Source of the DNA: Prorocentrum cordatum
Taxonomy: Eukaryota > Sar > Dinophyceae > Prorocentrales > Prorocentraceae
NCBI GenBank assembly: GCA_963575745.1
Contig: CAUYUJ010001412.1
Span: 27,287-91,286, forward strand
DNA length: 64,000 nucleotides
Direction: 5' to 3'
Shown: positions 8,065 to 19,659 of the stretch, piece by piece
Layout: each line of letters opens with the position of its first letter
Position numbering within the stretch: position 1 is the stretch's first letter
Notes under the pieces: generated by a model
The model's database searches: none
The model's input: only the letters and a program-made list of their open reading frames with translations
What the model was told of the DNA's origin: nothing
Program-made: the position numbers and the translations under genes

Positions 8065-9392
8065 CTGAAAGGCCAGGGGGGGCAACGAGATCGGGAGAGG
8101 CATTTGTGTGGGGGGTCGGTCCCTTTGCGCGAGGAGCCTCAGCCCGCGGCGCGAGGAGCGAAGTCAGAGCGAGCATGTTCTCCCGAGCTCGAGCAAAATC
8201 CTGGAGAAGATGAAATGGCACATGGGGGCAATTGAGCCTCGACGTTCCGCGCCTCACATGCCTTGACTGGCGACGCTCTGGCTTGGCCTGTGATCGCGGG
8301 AGAAGGGGGATCGAAGATATCGTGTCGGTCCCCAACAGCGCACCATACCAGGACGCCACTGAAGCAAGTTCTTACGAGATGGCAATCGCTTGATGGCATC
8401 TCTACGGCATCAACGCAAATCAACGAAGCACCAACACGAACACTTCGTCATCAACACGTTGTGAAGACGGCCTCTTACAAGAACGGATGAATGATAGGGT
8501 GGCCGCGCGCACGCGAAAGATTCTCCGGGACCACCCGTCCAAAATCTTCCGCCCAATACCCCTCGCCCGCTAGACCCATCGCCTGGGGTCCATCAACCCT
8601 GGACCACACACACAACTCCAAACCAGAAACTCTCGCCCAGGACCCCCCTCCCAGCACCCTCGACCAGGACCCCTCGCCCAGAAACTCTCGCCCACCATCC
8701 CTCGTACGGCGCGGAGCCAACTCCACACACAACGCAAGTGGGGGCCAAGACAGACCCCCACTCTCGAACCAATTCGCACGCAGCTTCGGATCAACGCCAC
8801 CATATGCCATAAATCGGCACAATACTAGTAGCTCAGAGCTTCTCTGTGCTGACACCGACAATCGAAACACTCTACCGTCTATCTACTCTCGCAAAATGAG
8901 GTTTTCTCATGGGCCAAACCTCCGACTGGCCTGCGACAAAATGGCTGCAAAACGCCGCATGCCTTTACCTACGGGTGAGACCGGCTTGGGACGGAAAAAG
9001 CAACGGGAGAGGCCAACAACATTCACAAACGTCCCAACCGAATTCACAAGAAGCGGAGACGGGAGAACGACACGGCAAGGCAGCGGGGACGCAAGGACTG
9101 GGGAAAACTGAGGAGCTCAGAGGCCAAGGGGCCACGCAATGACCACAGGTGCTCCAGAGAAGGGAGCCTTTGTAGGCCTGTCGAGATCGGCCATCTGTGG
9201 AGCTGGCAGGCCGATTGCTGCACGAACACGCCACGAGACGCCCCTGGTCTGGCACATTCGCGAGCAAGCCAACATCAATGAGGTGTGGCGGACCACGACT
9301 CGTGCAAAATAATTAGCCCCGAACAGCGCTCAACGCCTTACTGACCGCCTGAACAGTTCCTCCCACAGAAGACCAGTGAAGAGCTGGGGCGC
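8065..9392 (-). other. Intron of the Brr2-type gene with GC donor and AG acceptor
   Basis: The flanking exons join in frame as …[13 protein letters not shown]…, exactly where the family continues. The intron would run 1,328 nt from a GC dinucleotide (9391-9392, context CAG|GCGCCC) to CAG at 8065-8067 preceded by CCTTT. Non-GT donors are well known in dinoflagellates. ORFs inside it (such as 8491-9111 on the plus strand) show no family features. Confidence 0.65.
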
Positions 9393-9475
9393 CTGAGTAA
9401 TCACAATACCGTGGCCCGTCTTGTCGTACTGCGGACGACCCGCGCGGCCCACCATCTGCATCATATCCTTCCCTT
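9393..9475 (-). CDS. BRR2: Brr2-type U5 snRNP helicase, exon with the GRAGR motif
   Basis: The translation contains MMQMVGRAGRPQYDKTG followed by HGIVITQ. Q-M-x-GRAGRPQ-Y/F-D is the diagnostic motif VI of Ski2-like helicases (Brr2, ASCC3, Mer3) and carries the arginines that contact ATP across the RecA domains. The 3' end of the exon is fixed by the frame-preserving join to the exon at 8064. The 5' end is not certain; AG dinucleotides at about 9470-9478 are candidates, and the family residues before MMQM (a 'LxxLD' type) are replaced. No further upstream exon was found. Exons of about 80-130 nt separated by kilobase introns fit a dinoflagellate gene. Confidence 0.75.
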
Positions 9476-10277
9476 CGCCACATAATGCAGGACGGGCAAC
9501 TGGCACGGTATCATCGATTGGCGCAGTAGCACTGCACACGCTTACAACAAGCATCGGTAAAAGCGTGCATACGCACACACACAAACACACGCACGCACAT
9601 TGTGCTCTTCTCTGGCGAAGTGGCGGCACTGTCGCAGCTGCATGACGGGGGCACGATCAACCATGACGAACTGCACCCAACACAACATCCCAACATTGTG
9701 AATGATGGGAACACGATGGCCCGTTTGCAGGCGCAAAACAAACATACACATACACACGATTGGTTCCCTCCAGTAGCGGGCGACAGCACCACAGCGAGTG
9801 CTAGACCCAGGTGCACTTAGCTCAATTACCACCTGACGATGCAAATGTCGGGTCTGGAAGAAAACAAGCACACGCAAAAACGCGAACGCGTGGATGCACG
9901 GGGGCATTGCGAGGTAGGTCATGCAGGTGCCGAAACGCGCGGATACAACTGGCGCGAAATTCAGGAGTAGTGAAAAGTGCAGGTGAAAAGTTCCTAGGGA
10001 TGCGACGCGAAGGCGGACGTTGCAGGCCATTGAGGTGTAGAACATGGCAGGAACAGGAGGAAGAGGAGCAACCAGCCTGGAAACGCTTCCACGCAATCCG
10101 CGCACAGGCGCGATGCGGCACTATGTTGGCAGTCAGCAGTACACGCGGAGGGGGCACACAGAGTAGGTAAATGCGGCCAGAAGCCAAGCTGTAAATGGCG
10201 ACGCCGCTCGTGCGTTAAAAACACGAGGGCTAGGTGAAAGCGCTCGGCAAGGCGTACACACACTCACACACACATAC
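9476..10277. other. No gene seen
   Basis: The DNA is of mixed composition with short (CA)n and (CACG)n patches at 9570-9600 and 9735-9755. If the helicase gene is real, this is its intron. ORFs here lack recognisable motifs. Confidence 0.4.
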
Positions 10278-10690
<413 letters not shown>

Positions 10691-12369
10691 CGTAACCGCG
10701 CGCACAGAAGACATGCGTAAACGTACATGGCGCACGCGCGCTCACGTTCGCATGTTCACACGCGCAACTGCCCACCAAGCCAGGTACAACCAGCGCTGTG
10801 AACAGGAAATCGGCACTGATTGTATACATTTGCGCTGGAGCAACAGTAAAGAAGTGAGCGCAGACTCGCTGGCTGGGCAACTATGGACTCTAGCTATGCG
10901 CATGGACTGGGGGTGGCGCGCCTCACTCCTTCTGTCCTGCGCCAAAACGCAACTGACACCCCCCCCGCTAATAAACTCCCGGACTCCACTGACAAGCCCT
11001 GCGGGCACCCCCAAACGCGCGCCAGGCGCCCACTTACAACCCCCTGGCGCCCACTGACAAGTCCCCCAGGCGCCTCTGACAACCCCCCGGGGCGCTAGTG
11101 ACAAGCCCCACTGGGCACCGATGACCAATCCGTCTGGGCGCCACCGAAGTGCGGAGGGGGGTGTCAAGGTGCAGCAGAGGGAGATGGAGGAGGGGAGGGA
11201 AAGGGGGTCGGGGGGACGAAGATACGGAGGAAGAGAAGGAGCAAGAGAAAAAGGAAGGACAATAAAAAATGGGAGACGACAAAAGGAAGTAAAACGCCCC
11301 GTAGGTCAGTTGCGAAACGCGCAACTTGAGCGAATTGCGACCCCCGCAAGCGCAAGAAGAGATTTAACGATGCTGATAATGATGAAAAATGACGGCGTCG
11401 AACATGAAGGCGCGGGGGCAATCCGTAGTCTATAGCGGTTTCGGCCCGACCCGCCGAGCTGGGGGGCAATACCTCTGCCGGCACCGTTGCCCAAGCGGCG
11501 CCCGCGGGACAGCTCGCGCCAGCGCGCAGCAGCACCAGCGCACTAGCGCAGCTACAGCTCAGTTCGCACTGGCGCGAAACAGCAGTAACACAGCGGACGC
11601 GGCGGCGACGACTACAGCAGCGGCAGCGCCGGTAGCTCCAGTAAGTCTACCGGCAACACTAGCAGGGCAGCAGCACCACCAACTGCAATGGCGCCAACAG
11701 CATCCAGCAGCAGCAACACCAGGCCCATGACCATGGAAGTGCTGACCGAGAGAGAGCACTGCCTCCTCAAAGCGCTGCGGCGCGAAGCCAAGACGCAGAA
11801 AAGTGGAGGACGCGGTCGTCGTGGCGGTGGTCGGGGCGGTCGTCGCCCCCCCCCCCCCCTGCGCCTTTCACCCTGTCCTATCTCTTCCTCCGCCTCCAGC
11901 TCCCGTGGCCCCAAAGGAGCCCTCGAAGTCCAAGAGGATTCCCAAGTTGCCGCCCGAGATGACCAAGCTCCAAAGATGCCTCCAAGATACTCCCAGCGGG
12001 CCGAAGACGGCACGAAGGCCCGCGGGCCTCAGGACCTCCTGGAAAGGTGGGGGTCGGCGGAAATCGCGGAAAACGCGGCGAATGTCGCGGAAATCGGAGT
12101 CGCCGCAGGCAGGTATAATACGCGTTGTTCGATGGCTTTCAGGACCGCGATGATCCTCAGCGGCAGGGCCCAGCCCGACGACTATACAGGCAACGCGAAA
12201 CGCGAGGCAAAGGGAGGTCCAGTCACGAGCTCAGCGGGCTGATCATTTTCATCTCCGCCGGCCGATCACTACCATTGAATGTTACCCGCCCGCTGCAGTG
12301 CCTCGCGGGCCTTCTCGAGCTCCCCGAGCTTTTTCGGCAAGTCGGGGCCGTCGCGCACTGCCGCGCGCA
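10691..12369. other. No convincing gene; GC-rich with a minisatellite at 10985-11150
   Basis: At 10985-11150 units of about 32 bp carrying TGGCGCCCACTGACAAG repeat about five times with changes. From 11160 to 12300 the DNA is GC-rich, with short poly-G/C and GCAGCA patches. A plus-strand ORF at 11688-12242 and a minus-strand one at 11612-12013 overlap; neither has features that would support it. Confidence 0.4.
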
Positions 12370-12660
12370 CTAGGCGGCGCGGCGATAGCCGGGCAGGGCG
12401 GTGCTCTGCGGGTAGCTGCCCGACGCGAGCACGACGTCAAGGTTGCGATAAGACATGACCTTCGATTCCGACTCGTCGTCCTCGACGTCGTTTCATAGCT
12501 TTTTGCGTGGATGATCGCTACCCAGGCAATATATCCCGATATGGTCCCCTGATTTTCCGAAGATAGGTTTCGGGGGGAATGTTCATGGGGGCTTTGACAA
12601 GGCCATGGCTTGGAAGGTAGATTCCGCCAAGCGGATAAGAGAGATGCGCGGTAGAGCGGA
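12370..12660 (-). CDS. Possible 3'-terminal exon(s) of an unknown gene
   Basis: One frame ends at the TAG 12370-12372 and reads DDESESKVMSYRNLDVVL and then LPGYRRAA, which is of normal composition unlike the surrounding GC-rich frames. Just upstream another frame (about 12520-12660) reads YPLGGIYLPSHG … YRDILPG and stops at a TAG that overlaps a possible GT donor (CCTGG|GTAGCG). The two could be consecutive exons around a very short intron. I do not recognise the protein. The call rests only on protein-like composition. Confidence 0.3.
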
Positions 12661-13189
12661 GGCCGGCCGGCCGACGACAGGACGGCGATGAGGGGGCGAC
12701 ACTCGGCGCTCGCGCGCGGCAGCACGCCCCATTATCCCTGATCTCTCGAATCAGCATGGCTGCAGATGTCCAATCAGCGCGCGAAGAGTAGCAGCAACGG
12801 CGGTCAGACGGGGGTGCGGAGAGGAGCGCATTACCCCCCCCCCCCGCGGCGGGGTGAGTAGGCTTGCGTCGACCTACACCCACTCGGCCCGTAATCCTCG
12901 GGAGCCAAGCCCAAAATAACATATTTTACAGCTCAGCCGAGGCGCCGAGGGGCGATAGGCCGAAGCAGCCCGACGCATCCTGCCCAGCTACATCCGCGCA
13001 TCAGTTCAGCTCTTGAAGCTATTTTCCGCCGGTCCTCTCGCGCATCGCGCCGGCGAGGCCGAGCGGCGTTGGCCTGCTGACGGCTCAGTCGTGCCAGATC
13101 ATCTGCGCATGTTCATTTCCAACATCTATCGTGATGCCGTCGCCGATGGTTCCAGTCGCGATCCGACTGCCAACTCCACTGGGACTGAC

Positions 13190-13460
13190 CGCAAGGGCAT
13201 TGTCCGCGGTGGTCTCTGCCTTTTCCCGTGCCCTTGCCAGGTGCCCTTGTCCTCGTTCTGCCCCATGATCTCCCGCAGGCACTGCTCCGAGCCCAGATGT
13301 CCAAGCTGGGCGGCGAGACCTGCATTCTTGACCCTTGGAGGCAACCTTGGGCTCGTTCATGGAGAGTTGGTTGTACTTCAGCAGGTCGAACCGCATCCAT
13401 GTTTCAATTCCCAGCCATCGACCAGTGGCGGCTGACGTGGACCCAGTGACCACTGATGCG
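13190..13460 (-). CDS. Unknown coding fragment with one frame change
   Basis: The segment reads LLKYNQLSMNEPKV in one frame and, after a one-base change near 13335 (GGTTGCCTCCAAGG), VKNAGLAAQLGHLGSEQ and LREIMGQNEDKGTW in the next. Together they look like one continuous helical protein segment. No family was recognised. It lies downstream, on the same strand, of the fragments at 13656-14466 and may belong with them. Confidence 0.4.
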
Positions 13461-13655
13461 GCCGCAGTCGTCCCTGTCGGCGTAGTCCCGCGAGTTCCAG
13501 CCGCCTCTGTCGCTGGCCAATTCCACTCGCCCCTTTTCCGAGGAAGGCGCCGCCGACTTGGCGCCCCTCGGGGGCTCGGCGACAGCCCCATCTGAGCGGG
13601 CGGGCGCCGTGCCGCACGGGCGCGCGAGCTGTCGCGCGCGCGCCCTCGCCCTTAC

Positions 13656-14027
13656 CTAGATCATCAAGCGATTTCGGCGCCGCGGGCCCTCGCGCCATTC
13701 GACCCCAGGAGCGGCGGAGCCACCGGGGGCCTCAGCGTCGGCCCCCGAAGCGGCAGGGCCGCTGGAGGCACTAGCGTCGGCCCCCGATGCGGCAGAGCCG
13801 CCGGGGGCCTCGGCGTCGGCCCCCGAAGCGGCAGAGCCGCCAGGGGCCTTGGCGGGAGGATCGGCTGAGCCGGCGGCCGCCGCGCCCCTTTCTATGATCC
13901 ATGTAAATCCGATGGCCGCGGCGACGACGAAATCGCCAAAACGACCCGTAGCCATGCGAATTCTCGCCATTGGGTTGGCGGTGCCACCCGAGACGATAAA
14001 CGCCATGGCGTGCTGGATCTCGCCACA
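13656..14027 (-). CDS. Unknown protein with C-terminal Ala/Gly/Ser-rich tandem repeats
   Basis: The ATG at 14004-14006 starts 116 residues; the frame is open a little further upstream (CGEIQHAM…). The N-terminal 45 residues include a short hydrophobic stretch FVVAAAIGFTWII, a possible membrane segment. The rest is built of copies of EAPGGSAASGADA (about 13-17 residues) made by 45-51 bp DNA repeats at 13700-13850, then a basic tail. I cannot assign a function. The repeat half may be non-functional low-complexity DNA, and only the N-terminal part looks gene-like. Confidence 0.35.
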   Translation of the reverse strand, partial: CGEIQHAMAFIVSGGTANPMARIRMATGRFGDFVVAAAIGFTWIIERGAAAAGSADPPAKAPGGSAASGADAEAPGGSAASGADASASSGPAASGADAEAPGGSAAPGVEWREGPRRRNRLMI

Positions 14028-14082
14028 GAAGCATCAAACCTCGTGGCGGACCTAGGCCTTCCGTCCACTCCCCCAACAAATC

Positions 14083-14466
14083 TTACGATTGAGTCGCCGA
14101 CCTGATGCGGCAGTCGGACGTGTAAGCATCTGCCCGCCTCTGGTCTGTGTCAAAGCCCCCAACCTTCACAGGGCGGTTCACGTCTTGGCCGGGGAAAACG
14201 ACATGTAGACCCTCTATCATGAAGGAGGAGATGATCTGTCGGACGACCAAGAAAACTCTGTCCCATCGCTGATGCATCGACATGCTCTCGTAGGGCTGCC
14301 CCCACATTTCAGCAACCAAATCAGCCAGCTTCGGGGCGGCCTCGTGGGCCACCTCCCCATTCAGCCTCCTGTCTTCGCTCGATGGGGCCACATGTCCCAG
14401 AAGATATTGGGCAGCGACGTCGTGGGCGTCTGGTTTGCAAGTGAGCGCATTCTCCTGGCCACCCAC
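14083..14466 (-). CDS. Unknown protein, probable terminal exon
   Basis: The frame starts after a good acceptor (GATTATACAG at about 14467-14476) with no ATG, so I read it as an exon rather than a whole gene. It encodes about 127 residues of ordinary composition, including HDVAAQYLLGHVAP, WGQPYESMSMHQRWDR and FLVVRQIISSFMIEGLHVVF, and ends with TGA at 14083. Predicted mostly helical with a hydrophobic block near residue 80. I do not recognise a family. The next fragment on the strand begins about 60 bp downstream in another frame. Confidence 0.5.
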   Translation of the reverse strand: MGGQENALTCKPDAHDVAAQYLLGHVAPSSEDRRLNGEVAHEAAPKLADLVAEMWGQPYESMSMHQRWDRVFLVVRQIISSFMIEGLHVVFPGQDVNRPVKVGGFDTDQRRADAYTSDCRIRSATQS

Positions 14467-14568
14467 CTGTATAATCCGATGAGTCGCGCAACCGAGCTGA
14501 ACCCTCAGCGGATTAGCCCCCCTGCCCCACTGGGGGCGAGGTCAAGCCTTGTGAAGTTCCTGGTTTAA

Positions 14569-14760
14569 TACAGGGCTGGTTTTACAAAAGAAGTCGCCAT
14601 ATGGTCGCCCATGTGGTCGCCAACATGGTCGCCAAAAATCAAAATTGTAACCCATGTGGTCGCCAAAATGGTCACCACAAAACAAACTACTAGTTCATAT
14701 GCTCGCCGAAAAGGTCGCCACCAAATGGGTTACCATCGGGTATGTTCACCAAGATGGCCG
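14569..14760 (+). repeat. Dispersed repeat with ATGGTCGCC units, copy A
   Basis: The copy begins with TACAGGGCTGGTTTTACAAA (14569-14588) and continues with imperfect 9-15 bp units built on ATGGTCGCCA and ATGGGTTACC. The same lead-in and unit order occur inverted at 34735-34938. In translation it gives WSPMWSPTWSPK strings. A defined start plus two orientations suggests a mobile or formerly mobile sequence rather than a local satellite. Confidence 0.8.
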
Positions 14761-15852
14761 CCAACAACGTTACTGCACGCAACGCGGTGGCACGCAAGGC
14801 CACCGCGCATCCCGAGCGGCGCATCGAACAGTTGCCCGCGCATTCGCCCCGAGAGGCAACACCGCCGCGTACCCCTCATTGGCGGTGTCACCGACGCGGT
14901 TCGACACATTGCCGCTGATAGCGGCGCAATCTTATTTTCAGCGGCGTGAGCTGGCGTTGCCGCGTCAGGCACGCGCTGCCGCTTGCTGCGCTGAGACCAA
15001 GCGTCGGTCGACCTGAGCCCCGCGCGCCGAAGCGGCGCTTGCCGCGGCAGCGGCAAGGAGGACAGGAGCAAAGCAAAGCGTCAAATCCACGGGCAAGGGA
15101 TGACGCGGCGGCGGCCGTGCCAGTAGTGGCCGACGCGGTGGCTTCAGCAGCGGAGGCACTGATGGTAACGCGTGGCCACTTCAGTGGCATCCGCGCGCGG
15201 CTGCGGTCGTGGCCGTAGCCGCTGGCGTGGCATTGGTAGGAACTTCGGCGCACCAGGGGCAGCAAACGCCAAGTATTGGCCTTCGCAATTGGTGCACCTA
15301 GTATGGTGGCATTGCTGCGTGTTGCAGGTTTGGTGGTTACGTCGAGCGTTATTCGCAACCGCGGTGGCGATAATGAAGGCGACGTTGCGCTCGCAAGCGC
15401 GCGGCCGCTACGTAGCTTGCAGGGCCCATCCCTACGACAGCGCTGACCACTGCAGCCGAAATGGGAGGAGCGAGGAGGAGGACGGAGACGCACAGGAGGA
15501 CCCTCCCACCCATCCCTCCTTCCACCTCGCCCTCATATCACCCTCCAAGCTCTCAGCCCTCATCCTCCTCTCCCCCGCTACCCCAAACCTCTCGACCTGC
15601 CCCCTGCGCCTCCCGCCCCACCTATGTGATGCAACGCCAAGTGTTTGCACGTACTCGCATGTATTAATCAGGTCTCTTAGCGCGCACTGGGCCTGCCGCA
15701 GCCTCGGGCAACACAGCTCGGAACCATGAATGCGCGAGCTGAGCGAGCTCACGACGGAGGCGCGATAGCGCCACATCACACGAGGCAGGCAGACCAACGA
15801 AATCGTTTGGCGAGGAGGCGCAATCAGCGAGCACAAGGATGCCCACCTGGCC
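14761..15852. other. No convincing gene
   Basis: GC-rich DNA with many overlapping ORFs on both strands. A pyrimidine-rich patch lies at 15480-15610. Nothing with motifs or unambiguous coding composition was seen. Confidence 0.35.
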
Positions 15853-16374
15853 TCAATGAGCAGCGCCCTTGCGCTTGCTCACCTCGGCCTTCTCCTCAGA
15901 AATGCCCCGCGAGGTCGGGGGCGCCAGCAGGACCTGGGACTCCGACAGGGCTCCCATGTGGTGCTTCAGGCCCCGCTTGAGCTTCAACGGCGCGCCCCCG
16001 GAATCCCTGCAGCACACCAGCGGCGAACGCTCTGCATTCGTCACCGCGGCCCTGCCCATTTGCGCCTTGATGGCCAGCATCGCGTCGCTGCGCGCCTGGC
16101 CCTCGTCGCCGAAGAGGTCGCGGGTCTGCTTGGCCGCAGCGTACGTCGTCGAAACCGCCTCCATGGCGGACTTGATCGTCGATGGCCTCACGTTCTTGAA
16201 CAAGGACCCCGCCGCCACCTCGAGCCACTCCGTCGCGGCCGTCAGGTTGCCTGCGTCGGCGCCCCACACCCCCTTCTCGGCACCATTGATGAGAACACGT
16301 GGGAACTCCTTCTCCGCAGCCGAGCTGGCCGCCAGCACCTTGCTGGCGCACTCAATCGATGCTATCGCCGAGCG
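15853..16374 (-). CDS. Unknown gene, segment 4 (C-terminal)
   Basis: Reading on in the same frame past the TAG gives RSAIASIECASKVLAASSAA, FPRVLINGAEKGVWGADAGN and MEAVSTTYAAAKQTRDLFGD, ending with a Lys-rich tail and TGA at 15853. The TAG replaces what would be a single residue (TAC would fit), so I read it as a nonsense mutation or an unrecognised splice. With segments 1-3 the protein would be about 1,100 residues. Two frame slips plus a stop favour a pseudogene or an error-prone assembly. Confidence 0.5.
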   Translation of the reverse strand, partial: RSAIASIECASKVLAASSAAEKEFPRVLINGAEKGVWGADAGNLTAATEWLEVAAGSLFKNVRPSTIKSAMEAVSTTYAAAKQTRDLFGDEGQARSDAMLAIKAQMGRAAVTNAERSPLVCCRDSGGAPLKLKRGLKHHMGALSESQVLLAPPTSRGISEEKAEVSKRKGAAH

Positions 16375-17929
16375 CTACTCCACCAACTGGCCGCGCCAGC
16401 GGCTGGCGAACTCCATCCTGATCTTCGGCCTTGCCTGAGCGGCCCTCCAATCGCAACCGCTCCAAAACCGACGCGCGCGACCTAGCCTGCCCTTCCGCGA
16501 AGGCTGGCCTACAAGAGGCCGCGGGGAGGGGATGCGTTGGAGGTTGAGGGGGCGGGGGGGGGTGGGAGGGGGCGTGGTAAAGACTGGGGGGAGGGGCAGG
16601 GCGCAGGGACGCGACGAGCTGACGAGGGCCCAGGCGGGGGGGGGAAGGGGAAGGGGACTGTCGAGAGAGATAAGTGCTTTGGGGCCAGAAGGGAAGGGCG
16701 AGGCTTTGCCGCGCGCGCCGGCAACGGGGCAGCCTGGATTGCAAGGCAACCGCGCCTCAACGAACGCCGCCACCGCACCCGCGGAATTGCGCAACTTCAG
16801 AACGCCCTCTTCGGTCTGCAAGATCTCCTCCGCACTGCTGCCGAACCTCCTGTAATCAACTGCCGTTTGAAAACCCCACCAAAGCTTCGTCAACTTCGAA
16901 AATGATTGCTGCATCCCCGTCTGCTCGTCAGTCATCCCTGGCCTCGCGCCCAGGGGGCCAACGCAGAGACCGCGCGCGCTCCCGATGTAGCTGCACGCGC
17001 CCTCAGTCACGTTGAAGTCCTCACCTGTTCCCATCGTCTGAAACATCTGTTTAGTGAACGCGTCGATGCCCTGCACAAGCTCTGGAGGGGGAATGGACAA
17101 GCCGAACTCGCCATCGGCCTTCAACTGGGCAGTGGTGCTCGCGATGTCCCTACTGCGGGCCCCCCGCTCGGCATCGACGGGGAAGAGGCCGATGGACTTG
17201 ATCACCATGGCGCACTGGTTATCAATGCTGCCCCCCTTCTGGACCCGAGAGATGAAACTGCCAAAGTAGTCGCCCCGCGGCAAGTTGAACGACATGTCCC
17301 CCGTGACCTCCAACAACTCCTTCAGATCCATGAGCTTCTCCCTCGCGAAGCTGCCCTGCTCGATCTGCTCGGCGACGCCGTCCACCACCTGCAACGTCGC
17401 GCGCTTGACGAAGGACCTCAGTTTCACGCCCTGGCCCTGTCGAACCTTGCCCCGCGCCTCCTTGCAGAGACCCCACGCCTGCATGATAGGGCCCATGTCG
17501 TCATTGAGCTTGAAATCGGTCGCGGCTGACATCTTCTGCGTGGGATCCTCGATGCGAGGCAGCAAGGTGCCGCAATCCTTCCGCGTGCGAACGAACTCTG
17601 ACAAGAGCGCTTTGTAGTGACTGTTCTGCTTCATGGCTGCCAGTATGGGAAACGGGAGGCACCATCCAGCCTCAACGGCCTGCAAGCGGTCGAAGTCCTT
17701 CGAGGGTGCCCTGCGCTCGTTGAGCAAGTCGATGTCCGTCAACATCACCACCGTACTACCACGGAAAACCGATATGCGCTGGTCGGCGCGGCCCTCGCAC
17801 GGCTCGAAACTGAGGTTGTCGTCAGCAGGGGCAGCGGTGGCCATCTCGAGGACCGATGCGATGACGCGCAATAGTGCATCATGGCTCCGCGCGCCGTCTT
17901 TGATCATGGGCGCAAGGACCTTCGACATC
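16375..17929 (-). CDS. Unknown gene, segment 3
   Basis: The frame starts LMSKVLAPMIKDGARSHDAL and encodes about 380 residues of ordinary composition, for example MLTDIDLLNERRAPSKDFDR, EQGSFAREKLMDLKELLEVT and MVIKSIGLFPVDAERGARSR. From about 16760 to 16440 it passes through a proline-rich stretch that looks like an intron: candidate donor CG|GTTGCC near 16733 and acceptor CGCTCAG near 16436-16442. Coding resumes with RMEFASRWRGQLVE and meets an in-frame TAG at 16375-16377. The same frame continues on the other side as segment 4. No known domain was recognised. Confidence 0.6.
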
Positions 17930-18417
17930 AGCGCGCCCCATCAACCTGCCCATCTTCTCCGCGGGGTTGCCCTCGATGTGCCGAGCGAGGGGCTGGCTAA
18001 GATCGGAGCCGCAAGTGTCGTCTGCCACGAGCCAATGGATGATCATAGTCAGGAGCGCCTTGGCCTTCGCGTCGATGCCGTGCTGAAGCTGCGTCCAATC
18101 CATGATTGCCCGAGCCATGCACACCATCTTCGCATTCGTTGGCAGATCAACCTTGTGCTTCTGAAGGCGCTCCGCGAATGACTTGAGATCCTCTTTTGAT
18201 GCAGTGAGCCAGCCTTGCTCGGTAGCATACGCCTCGCACTCTTTGTGCATGTCGTGGTGCTCCTGCATTGCGATGTGTTCCTCTCGGCCCATGTCCTCGG
18301 CCTCTGCGATGAATGTATTCAGTGTGGTTCGCTCCCTGCCAACGCCTCCTGGCTGCCTCCCAGCGAGGGCCTTCGCAAGGCTAACTTTCGCCATCTGCAA
18401 CACCCACTTGGCCTGAG
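17930..18417 (-). CDS. Unknown gene, segment 2
   Basis: After the one-base slip the frame reads QAKWVLQMAKVSLAKAL and goes on through MGREEHIAMQEHHDMHKECE and MDWTQLQHGIDAKAKALL, an all-helical charged segment. It runs out near 17930 (GATGGGGCGCGCTGATG), where the sense continues in the next frame; its own stop is at 17879. It joins segments 1 and 3 without a visible intron, so the breaks look like single-base insertions or deletions rather than splicing. Confidence 0.6.
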
Positions 18418-19569
18418 GGGGTCCGTCTTCAACATCTCTGAAACATCGGGAACCTCGTTGGCGATATCCTCGAGTTCTCCGCCCACCCTGGGCCCCCCCG
18501 CTGATGATGGCAAGCTTGGGCGGACGCCGTCGGGGAGCTTCTCAGGGGTCGCAGTGATGGGGCCGAGTGGGGCGGGGTCGTCCTGGTGCTGCTCAGTGTC
18601 CCCCATCGGAACGGCGACTCCACTGGAGCCATGTGCACCGCCAGTCGCCGAGCTACCCTGTAGCAACATCGCAAGGCCCTCATCCTCGCCCTCATATTCC
18701 ATCTTCCTCCTTTTCTCCGCCAGCTCACGGCCCGCCCTCTTCTTGATTGCACGGGAACACAGCGTGGACTTGGGAATGACCGTGGGGCCAGCTGGGTCGA
18801 GCACACCCTGGAAAACGCCCTTGGCACTGTCGTACACGAAGTCGCACTGGCCCTTGTGGATGGCCGATTCTGGGCGGGCCAGCAGCTTCGATATGGAGGC
18901 CCTCTTAGAGAACTCGAATGTGAACGTCCGCGGGGCGCCATCCAGATCACACGTGAGAACGCCCAAGGTCGGCGTGCCCATCTCGCCCCAAAGCTTGAAG
19001 CATTTGTACCCGAGCTGCTCTGGCATGTACTTGAACTTGTTGAAGATCTCTGGGCGGGCCCAGAACCCGATGACATGCTGGCAGGCAGCCTTCTGCGCGG
19101 AGCCCCCCTCGACATGCTGCGGTTCGAAGGTGCCAGCCGAGACGTCATGCTCACTCATGTACTTCGAAGCGTCGTCAAACGTCTTCTTGGAAGCCTCGCC
19201 GTACTTCGTTCCTGCCTCCTCCTCGGTCATGTACGAGAACCCAACGCGCCACGGCACATAGTGGATGGGGCAGCAGATCTTGTTGTCCATCTTGTCCGCC
19301 GCCGTCAACTTCTTGCCGCAGGCGCCGAAGCAGCAAACCATCCTGCTCTGGCGGGCCACCCTTGCAGCCTTCGCGTCAGCGCCCTTCTCCTTCTGGGCCT
19401 GCGGTTTCCTCTTCTTAGGCGCGGTGCCAGGCGCACCTGATGCCAAGGTGCTGGCTGGAATGCTCATGGCCGCGCCGACGCCATCATCGCCTGGCTCGGG
19501 ATCGGCGCTGCCTCGGGCTGCAATCTGCCTCTCGACGACCTTGCGAGCAAGCCTCTCCCTGGCCGCCAT
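18418..19569 (-). CDS. Unknown gene, segment 1 (N-terminal, Cys-rich)
   Basis: I choose the ATG at 19567-19569 because it follows a pyrimidine-rich acceptor-like run ending in ACACGCAG two bases upstream, as expected for a trans-splice site. The first 75 residues are basic and Ala-rich (APKKRKPQAQKEK resembles a nuclear localisation signal). A Cys/His cluster follows (MVCCFGACGKKL … KICCPIHY), which could bind zinc, then a globular part (FEPQHVEGGSAQKAAC, FKLWGEMGTPTLGVL). A basic helix and an acidic Ser/Pro-rich linker end the segment. Near 18417-18421 (five G on the plus strand) the sense moves to another frame, while this frame continues to a stop at 18319. Function unknown. Confidence 0.65.
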
Positions 19570-19659
19570 CGCTGCGTGTGAAAGACGAAAGGCCACTCGA
19601 ATAATGGAATGAGAACCTCGCCTGGCGAAGAAACGCCCAATCCAAAACGGCACTGCGTA

